Shown: positions 26,048 through 35,590, counted from the stretch's first letter. The stretch is 64,000 nucleotides of DNA from Actinospica durhamensis (GCF_018139695.1 NZ_JAGSOG010000014.1:1-64000); one strand, 5' to 3'. The notes: generated from the letters alone by a model not told the origin. Made by a program: numbers and translations.

Positions 26048-27259
26048 ATGGACCAGGTACCGGGGACCCCGAGCCTGCTGCGGGCGATCAACGACCGCAC
26101 CGCGCTGCAGCTGCTCAGCGAGCAGGGCCCGCTCACCCGTGCGCGGCTCGGCGCCCTGACCGGACTGTCCAAGCCCACCGCCACCCAGCTGATGGACCGG
26201 CTCGAGGCGGCCGGCCTGGTCGAGGCGCTGCCCGGCGAGGGCCGCAACGCCCGGCTCTACCGGGTCAGGCCCGGCGCCGCGTACGTCGCCGGACTCGACG
26301 TCACACCGGCGAACATCAGGGTGCGGGTGTGCGACCTGACCGGACAGGCCATCGCGCAGACCACGCTGGCCACGCCGCGGCGTGAGGTCAAGGACGCCCT
26401 CGAGCGTATCCGCGAGGCGCTCACCGCGGCGTGCGCGCAGGGCGGGATCGACACGGCGCAGCTCAACCGGGTCGTGGTCGGCCTCGGCGGCGCGCCGGAT
26501 CCGCACACCGGCCGGATCGGCTACGCCCGGCACCTGCCCGGCTGGCACGACCCGAACCTGCTCCAGCGGCTGCGCACGGAGCTGACCGGGCCCGGCCGGC
26601 CGAACCCGGCGGTGGAGATCGAGAACGACGTGAACCTGGCCGCGGTGGCCGAGCAGACCCGCGGCGTGGTGCGCCGCGACGCCCCGCTGGCCTGCCGCGA
26701 TTTCGCGGTGCTGTGGATAGGCGAGGGCATCGGCGCGGCCGTGGTCATCGACGGCCGGCTGCACCGCGGCTTCACCGGCGGCGCGGGCGAGATCGGCTAC
26801 ATGCCGGTCTCCGGCCTGCCCCCGGTGCGCAACATCAGCCGCGGCAACACCGGCGGCTTCCAGAACCTGGCCGGCGCGCCCGCGGTGCTGAAACTGGCCA
26901 GGGCCAAGGGTTTCCCCGGCTCGGACGCGGCGGCCGCGCTGCGCCGGGCCGCGGCCTCCGGCTCGGTCGGCACCCCGCTGCTGACCGAGGTCGCCGACCG
27001 GCTCGCGGTGGGGCTCGCCCCGCTGGTGGCGGTGCTCGACCCGGAACTGATCGTGCTGACCGGCGCGATGCTGCAGGCCGGCGGCGAGGTACTGCGCGAG
27101 CTGATCGCCGACGCGCTCTACGGGATGGTCATCCCGCGCCCCCGTCTTGTGCTCTCCGAGGTGCCCGAGGACCCGGTGCTCACCGGCGCGATCGAGGCCG
27201 CCCTGGCCGAGACCAAGCAAGAACTCTTCGACCACACCCGCAAGGGCCGAGGACTGTAA
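26048..27259 (+). CDS. ROK family transcriptional regulator
   Basis: The 403-residue protein has an N-terminal winged helix (about 10-75: ARLGALTGLSKPTATQLMDRL) and a ROK sugar-sensing fold (about 80-395). ENDVNLAA and IGEGIGAAVVIDG are core ROK motifs. The cysteine-rich zinc motif of ROK kinases is absent; NISRGNTGGFQN stands near that position, so it is a regulator and not a kinase. It very likely represses itself and the sugar importer through two matching palindromes. The GH4 gene follows after eight bases. Confidence 0.9.
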   Translation: MDQVPGTPSLLRAINDRTALQLLSEQGPLTRARLGALTGLSKPTATQLMDRLEAAGLVEALPGEGRNARLYRVRPGAAYVAGLDVTPANIRVRVCDLTGQAIAQTTLATPRREVKDALERIREALTAACAQGGIDTAQLNRVVVGLGGAPDPHTGRIGYARHLPGWHDPNLLQRLRTELTGPGRPNPAVEIENDVNLAAVAEQTRGVVRRDAPLACRDFAVLWIGEGIGAAVVIDGRLHRGFTGGAGEIGYMPVSGLPPVRNISRGNTGGFQNLAGAPAVLKLARAKGFPGSDAAAALRRAAASGSVGTPLLTEVADRLAVGLAPLVAVLDPELIVLTGAMLQAGGEVLRELIADALYGMVIPRPRLVLSEVPEDPVLTGAIEAALAETKQELFDHTRKGRGL

Positions 27260-27267
27260 GGACCATC

Positions 27268-28536
27268 ATGAAGCTCGCCATCATCGGCGGCGGCTCCACC
27301 TACACCCCCGAGCTCGTCGACGGCTTCGCCCGCCTGCGCGAGCAGCTCCCGGTGGAACAGCTGGCGCTGATCGACCCGGACCCGCAACGACTCGAGGCCG
27401 TGGGCGCGGTATCCCGGCGCATCCTGGCCAAGCAGGGCCATCCCGGGCAGGTGCTCGCCACCTCCAACGTGGCCGAGGGCCTCGAGGGCGCCGACGCCGT
27501 GCTCTTCCAGCTGCGCGTGGGCGGCCAGGCCGCCCGCAACGTGGACGAGACGCTGCCGCTCGACTTCTGCTGCGTCGGCCAGGAGACCACCGGCGCCGGC
27601 GGCCTGGCCAAGGCGCTGCGCACGGTACCGGTCGTGCTCGACCTGGCCGAACAGGTGCGCAGGTACGCCCCGCACGCGCGGATCGTGGACTTCACCAACC
27701 CGGTGGGCATCGTCACCCGTGCCCTGCTCGACGCCGGGCACGACGCGGTGGGCCTGTGCAACGTGGCGATCGGCTTCCAGCGCCGCTTCGCCGCGAGCGC
27801 CGGGGTGGCGCCCGGCGCGGTGCAGCTCGACCACGTCGGCCTCAACCACCTGACCTGGATCAGGGGCGTGCGGATCGCGGGCGAGGAGGCGCTGCCCGAG
27901 ATCATCGAGAATCAGGGCGAGGAGATATCCGGGGACCTGGAGATGCCCGCCCAGGTGCTGCGCGACCTGAACGCGATCCCGTCGTACTACCTGCGCTACT
28001 ACTACGAGCACGACGCCGTGGTGCGCGAGCTGCGTGAGAGCGAGTCGCGGGCGCAGCAGGTCGCCGACATGGAGCGCCGGCTGCTCGAGATGTACCTCGA
28101 CCCGTCCGTGGACACCAAGCCCGAGCTGCTGGCCAAGCGCGGCGGCGCGTTCTACTCCGAGGCCGCGGTGGAGCTGATCGCCTCGCTCACCAAGCCCGCG
28201 GGCGAGGCCGACGTGCGCGTGGTCAACCTGCGCAACCGGGGCACCCTGCCCTTCCTCGACGACGACGCGGTGATCGAGGTCTCCGCGAAGGTCGGGGCCG
28301 ACGGGATCGAGGCGCTGCCGCAGCGGCCGCTGCCCGCGCACATGCGGGGCCTGATCGCGCACGTGAGCGCGTACGAGGAGCTGGCCCTTGACGCGGCGCT
28401 CCACGGCGGCCGGGACCGGGTGGTCCAGGCGCTGCTCGCGCATCCGCTGATCGGCCAGTACGACCTCGCCAACCGCCTCGGCGACGCCCTGATCGCCGCG
28501 AACCGGCGGCACCTGCCCTGGGCCGGGGAACGTTGA
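27268..28536 (+). CDS. GH4 family glycosidase (6-phospho-beta-glucosidase type)
   Basis: The 422-residue protein belongs to glycoside hydrolase family 4, which cleaves glycosides by an NAD+- and Mn2+-dependent redox mechanism. The N-terminal dinucleotide fold is KLAIIGGGSTYTPELVDG (residues 2-19). FTNPVGI, the metal ligand Cys in LCNVAIGFQ and the His in LNHLTW are conserved. Length is normal. It is placed between the ROK regulator and a BadF-type kinase. Family members usually need a 6-phosphorylated disaccharide, yet the neighbouring uptake system is ABC and not PTS, so the true substrate is open. Confidence 0.92.
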   Translation: MKLAIIGGGSTYTPELVDGFARLREQLPVEQLALIDPDPQRLEAVGAVSRRILAKQGHPGQVLATSNVAEGLEGADAVLFQLRVGGQAARNVDETLPLDFCCVGQETTGAGGLAKALRTVPVVLDLAEQVRRYAPHARIVDFTNPVGIVTRALLDAGHDAVGLCNVAIGFQRRFAASAGVAPGAVQLDHVGLNHLTWIRGVRIAGEEALPEIIENQGEEISGDLEMPAQVLRDLNAIPSYYLRYYYEHDAVVRELRESESRAQQVADMERRLLEMYLDPSVDTKPELLAKRGGAFYSEAAVELIASLTKPAGEADVRVVNLRNRGTLPFLDDDAVIEVSAKVGADGIEALPQRPLPAHMRGLIAHVSAYEELALDAALHGGRDRVVQALLAHPLIGQYDLANRLGDALIAANRRHLPWAGER

Positions 28537-29534
28537 GCACCGCGACCCCCGCCGGAAGCACGACGCTGGCGGGCCGGCCCCTTCCGGCGGGCACGATCCT
28601 GGCCGTGGACGGCGGCAACAGCAAGACCGACGTGCTGCTGGCCACCGAGACCGGACAGGTGCTCGCCACCGCGCGGGTCGGCCCGTTCACGCCGCAGGCC
28701 AGCGGCGTGGCCACGGCCGTGGACGTGGTGGCCGAGGCGGTCGGGCAACTGCGCACCGCGCTCGATCTGCCCGCGGCCGGCCCGCTGGCCCGGCACCTGT
28801 CCGCGTTCGTGGCCGGAGCCGACCTGCCGCAGGAGGAGGAGGCGCTGGCCGAGGCCTTCACCGCTCGCGGCTGGGCCGAGAGCGTCGAGGTCGGCAACGA
28901 TTCGTTCGCGCTGCTGCGCGCCGGGGCCAGCCGGCCCTGGGGCGTCGCCGTGGTCTGCGGCGCCGGGATCAACTGTGTGGGCATCGGTCCGGACGGCCGG
29001 CGTGCCCGCTACCCGGCGCTGGGCGAGCTCACCGGCGACTGGGGCGGCGGCTCGGGGCTCGGGCGCACGGCGCTGTGGTCGGCGGTGCGCGGCGAGGACG
29101 GCCGTGGCCCGCGCACCGCGCTCACCGAGGCCGTGGCCGCGCACTTCGCCGTCGCGACCGCGCTGGACGTCGCCCTCGGCATCCATCTGGGCGCGATCCC
29201 GGAGGAACGCATCCACGAGCTCTCCCCCCTGCTGCTGCGGGTGGCCACTCAGGGCGACGCGACGGCGCTGGGGTTCGTGGAACGTCAGGCCTCGGAGATC
29301 GTGGTCTGGGCCAAGGTCGCGCTGGAACGGCTCGACCTGCTCGGCCGGGAGACCGAGGTCGTGCTCGGCGGCGGCGTGCTCCGCGCCGCGGAGCCGGTCC
29401 TGATGGACCGCGTGCACGCCCTCGCCGCCGCCCAGATCCCGGCCGCGCGCCTGGTCGTACCCGCGCAGCGCCCCATCCACGGCGCGCTGCTGCTGGGCCT
29501 GGACCGCCTCGGCCTCGCCGTCACCGACGGCTGA
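28533..29534 (+). CDS. BadF/BadG-type sugar kinase (N-acetylglucosamine kinase-like)
   Basis: A 333-residue ASKHA-fold kinase of the BadF/BadG/BcrA/BcrD group, the group that includes N-acetylglucosamine kinase. The phosphate-1 loop is LAVDGGNSKTDVLLA (about 23-37). The family motif VVCGAGINCVGIG is near 140, GELTGDWGGGSGLG near 165, and VLGGGVLRA near 285. The start is TTG at 28533, overlapping the GH4 stop (TTGA). It likely phosphorylates the hexose released by GH4; GlcNAc or glucose are candidates. Confidence 0.85.
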   Translation: MSTATPAGSTTLAGRPLPAGTILAVDGGNSKTDVLLATETGQVLATARVGPFTPQASGVATAVDVVAEAVGQLRTALDLPAAGPLARHLSAFVAGADLPQEEEALAEAFTARGWAESVEVGNDSFALLRAGASRPWGVAVVCGAGINCVGIGPDGRRARYPALGELTGDWGGGSGLGRTALWSAVRGEDGRGPRTALTEAVAAHFAVATALDVALGIHLGAIPEERIHELSPLLLRVATQGDATALGFVERQASEIVVWAKVALERLDLLGRETEVVLGGGVLRAAEPVLMDRVHALAAAQIPAARLVVPAQRPIHGALLLGLDRLGLAVTDG

Positions 29535-29701
29535 GTCCGGCGGCGCGCGCGTACGGCACCTGCGTACCGCGCGTCCGTCCGGCAGCGGTCCACCTGCTTC
29601 AAGTCCGCTCGCCGAGCCCGGCGGGTGAATCCGTCCACTGACGGCGTCGCCCGCCTCGGCCCACCGTTGCCCACCCGTTATTAATCCTTTGCCCGGGACC
29701 G

Positions 29702-29736
29702 TTGCACAGCTCGTCGGTGGAAGTTAACTTTACTTA
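29702..29736 (+). promoter_or_regulatory. Promoter and ROK-type operator O2 of the ABC importer
   Basis: TTGCAC (29702-29707) and TAACTT (29725-29730) are 17 bases apart. The -10 box lies inside the imperfect palindrome 29720-29736 (gaagttaac-tttactta), which matches O1 at 13 of 17 positions including the central C. Binding would block the polymerase directly. Confidence 0.65.
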
Positions 29737-29817
29737 CACTTCCCCCAGGTCGGGCGGAACACCGGCCGGGCTCCGAACTCCACAGCCACTCAACCCCTTT
29801 CCCGAGAGGTCCCCAGG

Positions 29818-31533
29818 ATGAGGCGTACCACCGTAGTCGCCGCCGGCGCCGCGATAGGCCTGGCCGCCACCGCGGCCCTGGCCGGTTGTAGCTCCACCCA
29901 GCACGTGGGCGGGAGCTCAGGAGGTTCCAGCACGGGGGCGAGCGCCACTGGTGCGCACAAGCCCGGCGGGGTCGTCACGATCTCGAACGAGCAGGGACAG
30001 ACCTGGTCCTGCGCGTTCAACCCGTTCAGCCCGTCCTACCAGCTGCAGTCCCTCGGTATGATCTACGAACCTCTGGTGTATGTCGATGCCCTCGACAACC
30101 AGAAGGAGACGGACATGCTGGCGACCGGGTACACCTGGAACGCCGACAAGACCCAGATCACCTTCACCGTCCGGCCGGGCGTGACCTGGTCCGACGGCAA
30201 GCCCTTCACCGCCGCCGACGTCGCGTTCACCTTCAACCTGCTCAAGCAGGACCCCGCGCTCGACCTCTACTCGCTGTGGTCCGCGGCCGGTCTGACCAGC
30301 GCCACCGCCTCCGGCAACACCGCGGTGCTGACGTTCAAGCAGAACGCGCAGACCTACTTCTACAACTTCGCCGACCAGGTCGGCATCGTGCCCGAGCACC
30401 TGTGGAGCGAGAAGTCCACCTTCGGCGGCAAGAGCCCGGACCAGTGGTCGGACCCGACCCCGGTCGGCACCGGCCCGTACGAGGTCAACCCGTGCACGGC
30501 CAACAACATCCAGTACACCGCCAACCCGCACTACTGGCAGCCGAGCGAGCCGGCCATCCAGAAGGTGGAGTACCCGGCGTACCTGAGCAACGACCCGGCG
30601 AACAACGACCTGGCCTCGGGCAAGGACAACTGGGGCAACCAGTTCGTGCCGAACATCCAGAGCTTCTACCTGAGCAAGTCCCCGAGCTACCACACCTGGT
30701 CCCCGCCGGTCTCCAACGTCGCGCTCTTCCCGAACCTCAAGCAGGGCGCCACGGCGACCCTGGCCGTGCGTGAGGCGATCTCCTACGCGATCGACCGCAC
30801 CAAGATCTCCGACATCGGCGAGAACGGGCAGGAGCCGCCGGCCAACCAGTCCGGCATCATCACCCCGACCTTCAGCCAGTACCAGGACGTCGCGAACCTG
30901 CAGACCTCGGGCTACGCCACCACCGCGACCAGCGCGAACACCCAGAAGGCCGAGTCGCTGCTGTCCGGCGCCGGGTACTCGCCCGCGCACCCGCTGAACC
31001 TGACCGTCATCTCCATCACCGGCTACACCGACTGGGACGCCGACCTCGCCGTCATGAAGAGCGAGCTGGCCGCGATCGGCATCAACCTGACCGTGGACGA
31101 CGAGACCAACGGCACCTACTTCTCCAACCTGCAGAACGGCACCTTCCAGCTCGCCTACTACGGCGAGACCGGCGGGCCCACCCCGTACACCGAGCTGCGC
31201 GAGGAACTGCTCTCGCAGAACAGCGCCCCGATCGGGCAGCCCGCCTCGACCAACTACGAGCGCTACAGCAACCCGGCCGTGGACTCGCTGCTCGACCAGT
31301 ACGCCACCGCCAGCGCCGCCTCGCAGATCTCGATCATCCAGCAGGTCAGCGACTACATGACCAAGGACCTGCCGATCATCCCGGTGGTCGAGAACGTGGA
31401 CTGGTTCCAGTACGACGACCAGGACATCAAGGGCTGGCCGACCGCCTCGGACCCCTACGCCCAGCCGGGCCCGGCCATCGTGCCCGACATGGAGCAGGTG
31501 CTGCTGCACCTGTACTCCGCGTCCGCGCAGTAG
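29818..31533 (+). CDS. ABC transporter substrate-binding lipoprotein (family 5)
   Basis: The 571-residue lipoprotein has a signal peptide with lipobox ALAGC (lipidated C24), then a Ser/Gly linker and the large family 5 solute-binding fold of DppA/CebE-like oligomer binders. VTWSDGKPFTAADVAFTFN and GTGPYEVN are family landmarks. Family 5 members bind peptides or oligosaccharides; the neighbouring GH4 and sugar kinase favour an oligosaccharide. It is the first gene of the five-gene importer operon, under an ROK-type operator. Confidence 0.93.
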   Translation: MRRTTVVAAGAAIGLAATAALAGCSSTQHVGGSSGGSSTGASATGAHKPGGVVTISNEQGQTWSCAFNPFSPSYQLQSLGMIYEPLVYVDALDNQKETDMLATGYTWNADKTQITFTVRPGVTWSDGKPFTAADVAFTFNLLKQDPALDLYSLWSAAGLTSATASGNTAVLTFKQNAQTYFYNFADQVGIVPEHLWSEKSTFGGKSPDQWSDPTPVGTGPYEVNPCTANNIQYTANPHYWQPSEPAIQKVEYPAYLSNDPANNDLASGKDNWGNQFVPNIQSFYLSKSPSYHTWSPPVSNVALFPNLKQGATATLAVREAISYAIDRTKISDIGENGQEPPANQSGIITPTFSQYQDVANLQTSGYATTATSANTQKAESLLSGAGYSPAHPLNLTVISITGYTDWDADLAVMKSELAAIGINLTVDDETNGTYFSNLQNGTFQLAYYGETGGPTPYTELREELLSQNSAPIGQPASTNYERYSNPAVDSLLDQYATASAASQISIIQQVSDYMTKDLPIIPVVENVDWFQYDDQDIKGWPTASDPYAQPGPAIVPDMEQVLLHLYSASAQ

Positions 31534-31570
31534 GAACCTCCCAACAACCCGCACCGCCACGCTCAAGCAT

Positions 31571-31611
31571 CCGGGGGCCGCTCGGCCGCCCGCGATCCCG
31601 GTAACCCCCGG
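31571..31611 (+). other. Intercistronic stem-loop after the binding-protein gene
   Basis: An outer stem (31571-31577 with 31605-31611) encloses a smaller hairpin (31576-31580 with 31583-31587; the two share bases and are alternatives at the edge). Such structures after binding-protein genes commonly protect the upstream mRNA and reduce read-through, giving excess binding protein over permease. Confidence 0.45.
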
Positions 31612-31658
31612 GACGCGGCGAGCCGACGGCCCCCGGGTCGAGAAAGGGACCGACTGCA

Positions 31659-32645
31659 GTGAGATTCATCCTGCGCCGGGTGGGCATGTTCGTCTTCACA
31701 CTCTGGGCCGCGCTCACCCTGAACTTCTTCATCCCGCGCTTCATGCCGGGCAATCCGCTGCAGGACCTGGTCGCCAGGGGCCGAGGAAAGATCTCCGCCC
31801 AGGCGATGGCGGACATGCTCGCCTCGTTCGGCTACAAGCAGAACGAGAACGGCTTCCAACAGTACTTCGCCTATCTCGGCAACATGGTCACGGGCAACTG
31901 GGGCGTCTCGCTCACCGTCGCCCCCGGCGCCCCGATCAGGGACATGGTGCTCAGCGCCCTGCCCTGGACCCTCGGGCTGATCGGCGTCACCACGATCCTG
32001 GCCTTCCTGGCCGGCACCGGCATCGGGATCGCGGCCGGCTGGCGCCGCGGCGGCCTGGTCGACTCGGTGCTGCCGACCACCTTCGTGATCACCACGGCCC
32101 TGCCCTACTTCGTCGTCGGCATGCTGCTGATCGAGGTCTTCTCGGTCACCAACCACTGGCTGCCCAACGACTACACCTACGACTACACGATCGTGCCCGG
32201 CTTCTCCCCCGGCTTCATCGGCTCGATCCTGCAGCACGCGCTGCTGCCCGCGGCCGCGCTGATGATCACCTCCGTCGGCGGCTGGATCCTGACCATGCGC
32301 AACAACATGATCACCACGCTGGCCGAGGACTACATCCGGATGGGCCGGGCCAAGGGCCTGTCGAACCGGAAGATCATGTACGGGTACGCGGCCCGCAACG
32401 CGCTGCTGCCCAACCTCTCCGGCTTCGCCATGTCCCTCGGATTCGTGCTCTCCGGCGCGGTCCTGGTCGAGTGGGTGTTCAACTACCAGGGCGTCGGCTA
32501 CCTGCTGCTCGACGCGGTGGACAGCGCGGACTACCCGCTGATGCAGGCGCTGTTCCTGCTCTACACCGTCGCGGTGCTTGTGGCCATCCTGGCCTCCGAC
32601 TTCCTGATGCTGCGCCTCGATCCGCGCGCCCGGGCGAAGGGATAA
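31659..32645 (+). CDS. ABC transporter permease (DppB type)
   Basis: The 328-residue membrane protein has six helices and begins with the DppB-like FILRRVGMFVFTLWAALTLNF. The EAA loop that docks the ATPase is DYIRMGRAKGLSNRKIM (about 224-240). The start is GTG at 31659. It is the first of two permeases of the oligosaccharide/peptide-type importer and is followed after five bases by the second. Confidence 0.92.
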   Translation: MRFILRRVGMFVFTLWAALTLNFFIPRFMPGNPLQDLVARGRGKISAQAMADMLASFGYKQNENGFQQYFAYLGNMVTGNWGVSLTVAPGAPIRDMVLSALPWTLGLIGVTTILAFLAGTGIGIAAGWRRGGLVDSVLPTTFVITTALPYFVVGMLLIEVFSVTNHWLPNDYTYDYTIVPGFSPGFIGSILQHALLPAAALMITSVGGWILTMRNNMITTLAEDYIRMGRAKGLSNRKIMYGYAARNALLPNLSGFAMSLGFVLSGAVLVEWVFNYQGVGYLLLDAVDSADYPLMQALFLLYTVAVLVAILASDFLMLRLDPRARAKG

Positions 32646-32650
32646 GGGCC

Positions 32651-33571
32651 GTGAAATTCCTCAGGTCCCTGCTGCACAACCGCAAGGCCGTGGCCGGCCT
32701 GCTGATCCTGCTGCTGATCGTGCTGATGTCCTACGTGCCCGGCCTGTTCACCTCGAACAGCAACCCGGACACGCTCGGCCAGTACGACCCGCAGCTGCCG
32801 ATCTCCACCGCGCACCTGCTCGGCACCACCGGGCTCGGCCAGGACACGTACTCGCTGCTCGTCTACGGCGCCCGCCAGTCGCTGCAGATCGCGGTCATCG
32901 CCGGGTTCTTCGCCACCGTGCTCTCCGTCCTCGTCGGCGTGACCGCGGCGTACCTCGGCGGCGTCGTGGACGACCTGCTGTCCATGCTCACCAACGTCGT
33001 GCTGATCATCCCGACCTTCCCGCTGATCGTCATCCTGGCGAAGTACGCGGGCCAGTCCAACACCGTGATGATCGCCGTGCTGGTCGCCACCGGCTGGTCC
33101 TACGGCGCGAACCAGCTGCGCGCCCAGGCGCTGTCCCTGCGCAACCGGGAGTTCCTCGAGTCCGCCCGGGTACGCGGCGAGCGGCGCTCCTACATCATCT
33201 GCTTCGAGATGCTCCCCACCATGAGCTCGCTGATCGTGGCCAACTTCCTGGGCGCCGCGCTCTACTCCGTCGGCGCCGCCGCGGGCCTGCAGTTCCTCGG
33301 CCTCGGCGACCAGAGCCACGACAGCTGGGGCCAGATGCTCTACTGGGCCCAGAACCGCGAGGCGCTGGAGGCCGGCTCGCCGCTGTGGGCCATCGCGCCC
33401 GGCGTCGCCATCGCGGTCCTCGGCGCCTCCTTCGCGCTGATCAACTACGCCTTCGACGAGATCGGCAACCCCGCGCTGCGCCCGGTGCGGCGCAAGGACC
33501 TGCGCGCCGCCGCCAAGGCCGAGAAGCTCCGCAAGGAAGGAACCGACCATGCCCTCGTCGACGCTGCTTGA
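32651..33571 (+). CDS. ABC transporter permease (DppC type)
   Basis: The 306-residue second permease has an N-terminal helix after LHNRKAVAGLLIL, then the DppC-like LGTTGLGQDTYSLLVYGARQS segment and five further helices. The EAA loop is REFLESARVRGERRS (about 168-182). The start is GTG at 32651. Its 3' end overlaps the ATPase gene by 23 bases, showing tight coupling. Confidence 0.92.
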   Translation: MKFLRSLLHNRKAVAGLLILLLIVLMSYVPGLFTSNSNPDTLGQYDPQLPISTAHLLGTTGLGQDTYSLLVYGARQSLQIAVIAGFFATVLSVLVGVTAAYLGGVVDDLLSMLTNVVLIIPTFPLIVILAKYAGQSNTVMIAVLVATGWSYGANQLRAQALSLRNREFLESARVRGERRSYIICFEMLPTMSSLIVANFLGAALYSVGAAAGLQFLGLGDQSHDSWGQMLYWAQNREALEAGSPLWAIAPGVAIAVLGASFALINYAFDEIGNPALRPVRRKDLRAAAKAEKLRKEGTDHALVDAA

Positions 33572-34526
33572 GGTCAGGGACCTGCGCGTGGTCTACGACT
33601 CCCCGCGCGGCCCGGTCGAGGCGTGCTCCGCGGTGAACCTGGACGTGCGCGACGGTGAGTTCGTCGGCGTCGTCGGCGAGTCCGGCTGCGGCAAGTCCAC
33701 CCTGCTGTTCGCCATCGCCCAGCTGCTGAGCCCGCCGGCGCGGGTGGCCGAGGGAACGGTCGGCTTCCACGGCCGCAACCTCGTCACCATGACCGAGAAG
33801 GAACTCAACGCCCTGCGCTGGAAGGACTACTCGGTCGTCATGCAGAGCGCGATGAACGCGCTCAACCCGGTCACCTCCATCGGCGCCCAGTTCAAGGACG
33901 CCATCGCCGCGCACGAGTCGTGGAGCAGGCAGCAGATCCAGGAGCGCTCGGTCGAGGTGATGCGGCTCGTCGGCATCGACCCGATCCACCTGCGCAGCTT
34001 CCCGCACCAGCTGTCCGGCGGCATGCGCCAGCGCGCGATGATCGCGATGGCGCTGCTGTTCACCCCCGACCTGATCATCATGGACGAGCCGACCTCGGCG
34101 CTGGACGTGGTGGCGCAGCGCTCGCTGATGGTGCAGATCAAGGAGCTGCAGCAGCTGCTCGGCTTCGCGGTCATCTTCGTCACCCACGACATGTCGCTGG
34201 TCAGCCACTTCTCCGACCGGCTGCTGGTGATGTACGCGGGCCAGGTGGTCGAGGCCGGCCCGACCCGCACCGTGTTCGACAGCCCGTCGCACCCCTACAG
34301 CGAGGGCCTGCTCAACGCGTTCCCCTCCATCCGCGGCCCGAAGGTCCCGCTCACCGGCATCCCCGGCGCGCCGCCCAACCTGGCCGACCTGCCCTCCGGC
34401 TGCCGGTTCCACCCGCGCTGCCCGAAGGTCATGGACCGCTGTCACACCGAGGCACCCGAGCTCTACCCCGTCGGCGAGGTGCTCTCCCGTTGTCTGCTGC
34501 ACCAGGGAAGCGAGGCGGCGTCATGA
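33549..34526 (+). CDS. ABC transporter ATP-binding protein (DppD type)
   Basis: A 325-residue ATPase. Walker A is GESGCGKST (about 44-52), the signature is LSGGMRQRA, Walker B is LIIMDEPTSALD, and the H-loop is THDM. The C-terminal oligopeptide-transporter extension ends with SGCRFHPRCPKVMDRC, a cysteine-bearing motif of the Dpp/Opp subfamily that may bind an iron-sulfur cluster. It forms a heterodimer with the next gene's product. Confidence 0.94.
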   Translation: MPSSTLLEVRDLRVVYDSPRGPVEACSAVNLDVRDGEFVGVVGESGCGKSTLLFAIAQLLSPPARVAEGTVGFHGRNLVTMTEKELNALRWKDYSVVMQSAMNALNPVTSIGAQFKDAIAAHESWSRQQIQERSVEVMRLVGIDPIHLRSFPHQLSGGMRQRAMIAMALLFTPDLIIMDEPTSALDVVAQRSLMVQIKELQQLLGFAVIFVTHDMSLVSHFSDRLLVMYAGQVVEAGPTRTVFDSPSHPYSEGLLNAFPSIRGPKVPLTGIPGAPPNLADLPSGCRFHPRCPKVMDRCHTEAPELYPVGEVLSRCLLHQGSEAAS

Positions 34527-35590
34527 GCCCGACCACGGAGAACGCGGCCGTGCCCGAGGCCGCGGTCGCGGCCGCCAAGCCCCCGCTGCTCGAGACCGTC
34601 CATCTCTCCCGCCACTTCCGCGTCGGCGGCGGCCTGCTCTCCCGGGCCCACCTGCACGCGGTCGACGACGTCAGCATGACCATCCGCGAACGCGAGATCG
34701 TCGCGCTGGTCGGCGAGAGCGGCAGCGGCAAGTCCACCATGGCCCGCCTGCTCGCCCAGGTCTACAAGCCGACCAGCGGCGAGATCCGGTTCCAGGGCAG
34801 GTCGCTGGCCGACCTGCACGGCCGCCGCGACCAGCTGCGCTACCGCAGCGACGTGCCGATGGTCTTCCAGGACCCGTTCGCCTCGCTCAACCCGGTGTAC
34901 AAGGTCGCCCACGGCATCATGCGCGGCCTCAAGCTGCACCGCCCCGACCTGAAGGACGCCGAGCAGCGCCACGCCGAGGCCGTGCGGGTGGTGGAGGCGG
35001 TGGGCCTGCGGCCCGGCGCGGAGATCCTGGAGCGCTACCCGTACGAGATGAGCGGCGGCCAGCGCCAGCGCATCGGCTTCGCCCAGGCGCTCGCGTACAG
35101 GCCGAAGCTGATCCTGGCCGACGAGCCGGTCTCGATGCTCGACGTCTCCATCCGCATCGGCCTGCTCAACGTGATGGCGCAGCTGCGGGAGAAGGAGGGC
35201 GTGTCGTTCCTGTACATCACGCACGACATCGCCAGCGCCCGCTACGTCTCGGACCGCGTCATGGTGATGTACGGCGGCCACGTGGTCGAGTCGGGACCGA
35301 CCGAGACGGTCCTGGCCGACCCGCAGCACCCGTACACCCAGCTGCTGCTCGAAGCCGTCCCCGACCCGCGCGCCCCGCTCACGGTGACGACGGAGGCCGC
35401 CCGCGCCGAACCCCCGGCCGTCATCGACCCCAAGCCCGGCTGCCGCTTCCGCGCCCGCTGCCCCCTCGCGGTGGACGCCTGCGACCAGGTCACCCCCGTG
35501 CTTCAGCCGCTGGCGGCGCCCGACCACCAGGCCGCGTGCCACGTCAACGCACCGGGGCCGAGCGCGTCAGCCGCGTCGGCTGTGTCGTAG
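34523..35590 (+). CDS. ABC transporter ATP-binding protein (DppF type)
   Basis: The 355-residue second ATPase overlaps the first by four bases (ATGA). Walker A is GESGSGKST, the signature is MSGGQRQRI, Walker B is LILADEPVSMLD (the SMLD variant is typical of DppF), and the H-loop is THDI. The C-terminal GCRFRARCPLAVDAC motif is present. It is the last gene of the importer and ends at a long hairpin. Confidence 0.94.
   Translation: MSPTTENAAVPEAAVAAAKPPLLETVHLSRHFRVGGGLLSRAHLHAVDDVSMTIREREIVALVGESGSGKSTMARLLAQVYKPTSGEIRFQGRSLADLHGRRDQLRYRSDVPMVFQDPFASLNPVYKVAHGIMRGLKLHRPDLKDAEQRHAEAVRVVEAVGLRPGAEILERYPYEMSGGQRQRIGFAQALAYRPKLILADEPVSMLDVSIRIGLLNVMAQLREKEGVSFLYITHDIASARYVSDRVMVMYGGHVVESGPTETVLADPQHPYTQLLLEAVPDPRAPLTVTTEAARAEPPAVIDPKPGCRFRARCPLAVDACDQVTPVLQPLAAPDHQAACHVNAPGPSASAASAVS

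Noticed and set aside
26048-27259. ROK sugar kinase instead of regulator
   Set aside because: It has an N-terminal winged helix and lacks the zinc-binding cysteines of ROK kinases, and matching operators are present.
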